IMG/VR virus record: IMGVR_UViG_3300006100_000006
Coordinates: 1-40,528 of that record
DNA: 40,528 nucleotides
Strand: one strand, 5' to 3'
DNA from: a virus
Shown here: in pieces, positions 37,864 to 40,528 of the stretch
How the letters are laid out: each line of letters opens with the position of its first letter
How positions within the stretch are numbered: the first letter of the stretch is position 1
Made by a program: the position numbers and the translations under genes
The notes under the pieces: generated by a model
The model's database searches: none
Told to the model about the DNA's origin: nothing
Seen by the model: only the letters and a program-made list of their open reading frames with translations

Positions 37864-39349
37864 CCGTCATGCCCCGCCGAGCCCGCTCAAAGTTGCTCGC
37901 GGCGGTCGCGGCCATTTCTTTTTCGGCGACTTCTTGTTCAGCTTTGGCTTGTTCGGTTTCCGCGACCAACGCGTCAACATCAATAATGTTGTCCTGCTCG
38001 GCGATCGCCATCACGGCGCGCGGGTGAGTCGTGAGACCGTTGTTAAGCAACGTGACTTCATAGGTAGCGATCTGGTTCTTTTCTTCGGGCGTCAGCGGCC
38101 AGTACGGTCCCCAGTGGATCTGGACGTCATCCACTTTGGACCATCCTTTAATGCCGAGATGCGCCATTCCTTGCGCCATCCGTTCAAAAAACACACAGAT
38201 TCCGTCCTCGCCATACGTGGTCCGCTTGCTGTCGGTCATTTCAATCAACGGCGCGTAAAGTTGGGTCAGGACCGCGCTGGTGAGATTTCCTTTATTTGTC
38301 ACTTCGCCGGGATTGATCTCGACGCTGCCAACGCATTCAAGAATCATGCGTTTGAGGTCCTGAGCAAATTCGCGAAGGTGCGGCCGCAAACCCACATCGG
38401 CGGTCAGGGTTTCAATTCGCCCCGGCGGTCCGTCGGCATTCTTGGACTCAAGAACCTGCGTGCCGAGTGGTCCATCCGCGCCAGCGGAATCCTCCGTTGG
38501 GGCCTGAAGGTCGATGTACGCGCGCTTCGGCGTGATCGCAGATTGGTTATTCTTATGCGCGAGGTCGTACGTAAAATTGAAGAGGTCGATGACGTGATAC
38601 ACGGACCATAAATCACCTTCGCCGGTCTCGCGTCCTACTTCTTGGTTTTTGATGTACCAGAGCGGGATAACCCCAAATTCGTTGGGCCGTCGCTCGCTTG
38701 GCTCCCATTTGTCGTACACATCAACGATGTTGGCGACGCTGTTAGGATCGTTGCCCCATGCCTTCTCAAGCACCATCATCGGCAACGGCTTGTAAAGTTG
38801 AAGCGTCGTGTCTGTCCAGTCCTCGCGGTACCAGTTCCAAACGCCGTTTTTCGCGTCGTACATTGGAAACTGTACGCGAGCCATAAGGAGATTTTGCGAA
38901 TCTGCCGGGTCCCAGTAAAACCGCACATACTCGGCGGGGTCAAGCACATGGATTCGGATTCCGCCTTCGTCTTCGTTGTAAGACCACTTAAGCGCCACGC
39001 CGCCACTGAGCGCCCCGGTAACGGCCATCGCTTTGGCCCGGCTCGCCATGTTATTGGCGGTCCACGCGTCGTTTACTAGCTCGCCCACCTGGTTGTTTTT
39101 GGGGCATCGAAACGTGACGCCTTTCCCAAAGAGCCAAGTTGCGCCGCGGCTGACGATTTTGCGAGGCAGCGGCAAACATCGCGGCAACGGGCCGCGCTCT
39201 TCCGTTTTCCATTCCGCCGTCATCGCCGAATACACGGGATAGGGCGCAAGGTTGTGATACGCTCGCGCGGCTCGGCTGATAATTCGCACGGCGTCAAACC
39301 CCGGCGGATTGTTGCGGGTGCCGATAAGGTCGTTAGGGTTCTGAATCAT
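37853..39349 (-). CDS. Portal protein (SPP1 gp6-like)
   Basis: A 498-residue protein that forms the dodecameric DNA gate of the head. Pattern features include KIVSRGATWLFGKGVTFRCP near the N-terminus, ALKWSYNEDEGGIRIHVLDP, a long helical stem, and the helix-rich C-terminus ending EMAATAASNFERARRG. Length and position between terL and the MuF gene agree with the SPP1-type portal family. The ATG overlaps the terL stop (ATGA). Confidence 0.85.
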   Translation of the reverse strand: MIQNPNDLIGTRNNPPGFDAVRIISRAARAYHNLAPYPVYSAMTAEWKTEERGPLPRCLPLPRKIVSRGATWLFGKGVTFRCPKNNQVGELVNDAWTANNMASRAKAMAVTGALSGGVALKWSYNEDEGGIRIHVLDPAEYVRFYWDPADSQNLLMARVQFPMYDAKNGVWNWYREDWTDTTLQLYKPLPMMVLEKAWGNDPNSVANIVDVYDKWEPSERRPNEFGVIPLWYIKNQEVGRETGEGDLWSVYHVIDLFNFTYDLAHKNNQSAITPKRAYIDLQAPTEDSAGADGPLGTQVLESKNADGPPGRIETLTADVGLRPHLREFAQDLKRMILECVGSVEINPGEVTNKGNLTSAVLTQLYAPLIEMTDSKRTTYGEDGICVFFERMAQGMAHLGIKGWSKVDDVQIHWGPYWPLTPEEKNQIATYEVTLLNNGLTTHPRAVMAIAEQDNIIDVDALVAETEQAKAEQEVAEKEMAATAASNFERARRGMTDES

Positions 39350-40528
39350 AAAAAAGATTGAGCATTTGCCCTAAGCGGGGTTCCGCGTCGTTTGGTAACT
39401 CTAATTTCGTTGACCGCATCGGCGAACGCGTCGGCCTGGTCGTCGTAAAAGTGATCTTCATCCGCGCGGAACTGCCGCAATTCTTCGGAGAAAGGCCAGT
39501 TCCATTCCCCACGAACCAAAAACACGTTGCTTTCGTTGACCAGCTCGGCGGCATTTTCACCGCGCGTGGCTTTCTTGCCAGTCACGGGTTTTGAAACCAC
39601 GTCAAATCCGGCCAGCATTTCCTTGAGCGCCACCACCTGAAAAGAACCAGCTTGCGCCGGATCTTCGGGAAGGTGGGTCTTTGCCGTGCCTTTGGCCGCA
39701 TGGGCAAACGAAAACCGCTCTGCCCCACCCGCACGAAAATAACCGCGATCATCAATGTCGTCGGGGCCGTAAACCTTAAACTGCGCATCACGTCGAGCCG
39801 TGCGAAGGATTAACTCGCGAACGCCGCGCGGCTCGAACTGGTGGCGTACGACGTCGAGCACGTAGATTTGGCCATTCTCGGCTGCCCCAACAAGCACACC
39901 AACAGTCCAGTCGCCGCCGTTTTGTGTCGCGGCAAGATCCCACGCCCGAACGAGTCGGAGCTTGACGCCTGGCGGAATTGCGTCCACGTATTGCAAACGC
40001 GTGTGGTCGTAAAAGAACCCGTTCGCGCCACTAACCTCGTGCTGAGCTTCGCGTCGAAACGCCGACCATCCCCATTGGATAATTTGGCGTTGGCACGTTT
40101 CAAGCGACTGTCCCGCCCATGTCGGCGTGCCCCCGATTATGCGTTTGTAGGTGCGGCCATTGGGCAGCGTCGAGTCTTCGACTTGCAGATTTTCGACCGC
40201 CGGAATCGGCCCCACGATATCCGCGTCAAGCAAATAATCCGCGCGGCGATGAACAATCCGCGCCACGATCCCATCATCAATGATGAGGTTTTGCAGAAAC
40301 AGAATCACGCAGTCCGACGATCCCGCCGGAAGCAGTGATTGCGTGATGGCAACCTCTTTTTTACCGGTCGTCGCGGGCGTGTCTCGGCGAGAATCGATGT
40401 CGTCGAATACGATGATGTCGGGCCGAAACTCGTCGAGCTTGACACCACGCGCCGCGACGTCCAGCCCAATGCCCGCCAAGTTAAACCCGTTCGACGCGCG
40501 AAGCTGATCACGCCGCCAGCCTTTGGAA
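39346..40528 (-). CDS. terL: Terminase large subunit, C-terminal part (gene enters from the right edge)
   Basis: Continues the frame of 1-529 across the circle junction. It contains Walker B DIIVFDDID (about residues 187-195 of the joined protein) and the RNase H-like nuclease with first Asp in VRAWDLAATQNGGDWT (about residue 337) and final acidic cluster DDQADAFADAVNEI. The stop overlaps the portal ATG. The internal TTG at 40479 is an artefact start within the continuous frame. Confidence 0.9.
   Translation of the reverse strand, partial: SKGWRRDQLRASNGFNLAGIGLDVAARGVKLDEFRPDIIVFDDIDSRRDTPATTGKKEVAITQSLLPAGSSDCVILFLQNLIIDDGIVARIVHRRADYLLDADIVGPIPAVENLQVEDSTLPNGRTYKRIIGGTPTWAGQSLETCQRQIIQWGWSAFRREAQHEVSGANGFFYDHTRLQYVDAIPPGVKLRLVRAWDLAATQNGGDWTVGVLVGAAENGQIYVLDVVRHQFEPRGVRELILRTARRDAQFKVYGPDDIDDRGYFRAGGAERFSFAHAAKGTAKTHLPEDPAQAGSFQVVALKEMLAGFDVVSKPVTGKKATRGENAAELVNESNVFLVRGEWNWPFSEELRQFRADEDHFYDDQADAFADAVNEIRVTKRRGTPLRANAQSFL
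40449..40528. repeat. Terminal direct repeat, right copy
   Basis: An exact copy of bases 1-80, inside terL. It closes the circle; see the left copy. Confidence 0.95.

Overview
The window is the complete genome of a temperate, tailed (siphovirus-type) phage or prophage-derived circle from a GC-rich bacterium. The last 80 bases (40449-40528) repeat the first 80 exactly, so the sequence closes into a circle of about 40.4 kb. The cut falls inside the large terminase gene, whose two halves lie at opposite ends of the window. I cannot name the host. An attP core that matches the 3' end of a serine tRNA gene and a DUF1906-type endolysin are the only host clues.

Transcription runs away from a repressor locus at about 7.28-8.1 kb. 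Leftward (minus strand) from 7281 lie a Cro-like regulator, an unknown 428-residue protein, a pentapeptide-repeat protein, a RuvC-like resolvase and a replisome organiser with an encoded Ser-Pro repeat. A terminator, the lysis genes (endolysin and two small membrane proteins) and the small terminase subunit follow. The same strand continues across the circle junction into large terminase, portal, MuF protein, scaffold, major capsid, head-tail connectors, major tail protein, a frameshifted tail chaperone, a short tape measure, large tail-tip proteins and a tail fibre with an SGNH esterase domain. This run ends at a terminator near 20.1 kb. After it come a DNA methyltransferase and one small gene.

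Rightward (plus strand) from 7365 lie the LexA/CI-like repressor and a recombination cassette: SMC/RecF-like ATPase, KTSC protein, PD-(D/E)XK nuclease, Gp3-like protein and Cas4-like nuclease. These are followed by a membrane protein, a cytosine-C5 methyltransferase overlapped by a second apparently real reading frame, several small unknown genes, an excisionase-like protein, a tyrosine integrase and attP. Beyond attP is a short accessory block with its own promoter. The two transcription directions meet tail to tail at 19106-19109.

Nearly all neighbouring genes are coupled by ATGA, GTGA, TTGA or TAATG overlaps, and I used this to set many starts. The most unusual features are: (1) two overlapping, both plausible frames in the cytosine methyltransferase region; (2) a plus-strand zinc-ribbon membrane gene inserted against the flow between the tail chaperone and the tape measure; (3) a canonical A_AAA_AAG slip site in the tail chaperone; (4) a well-formed attP with paired arm repeats around a tRNA-Ser core; (5) a large nested dyad just upstream of the small terminase gene; and (6) a pure hexanucleotide tandem repeat inside the replication gene.
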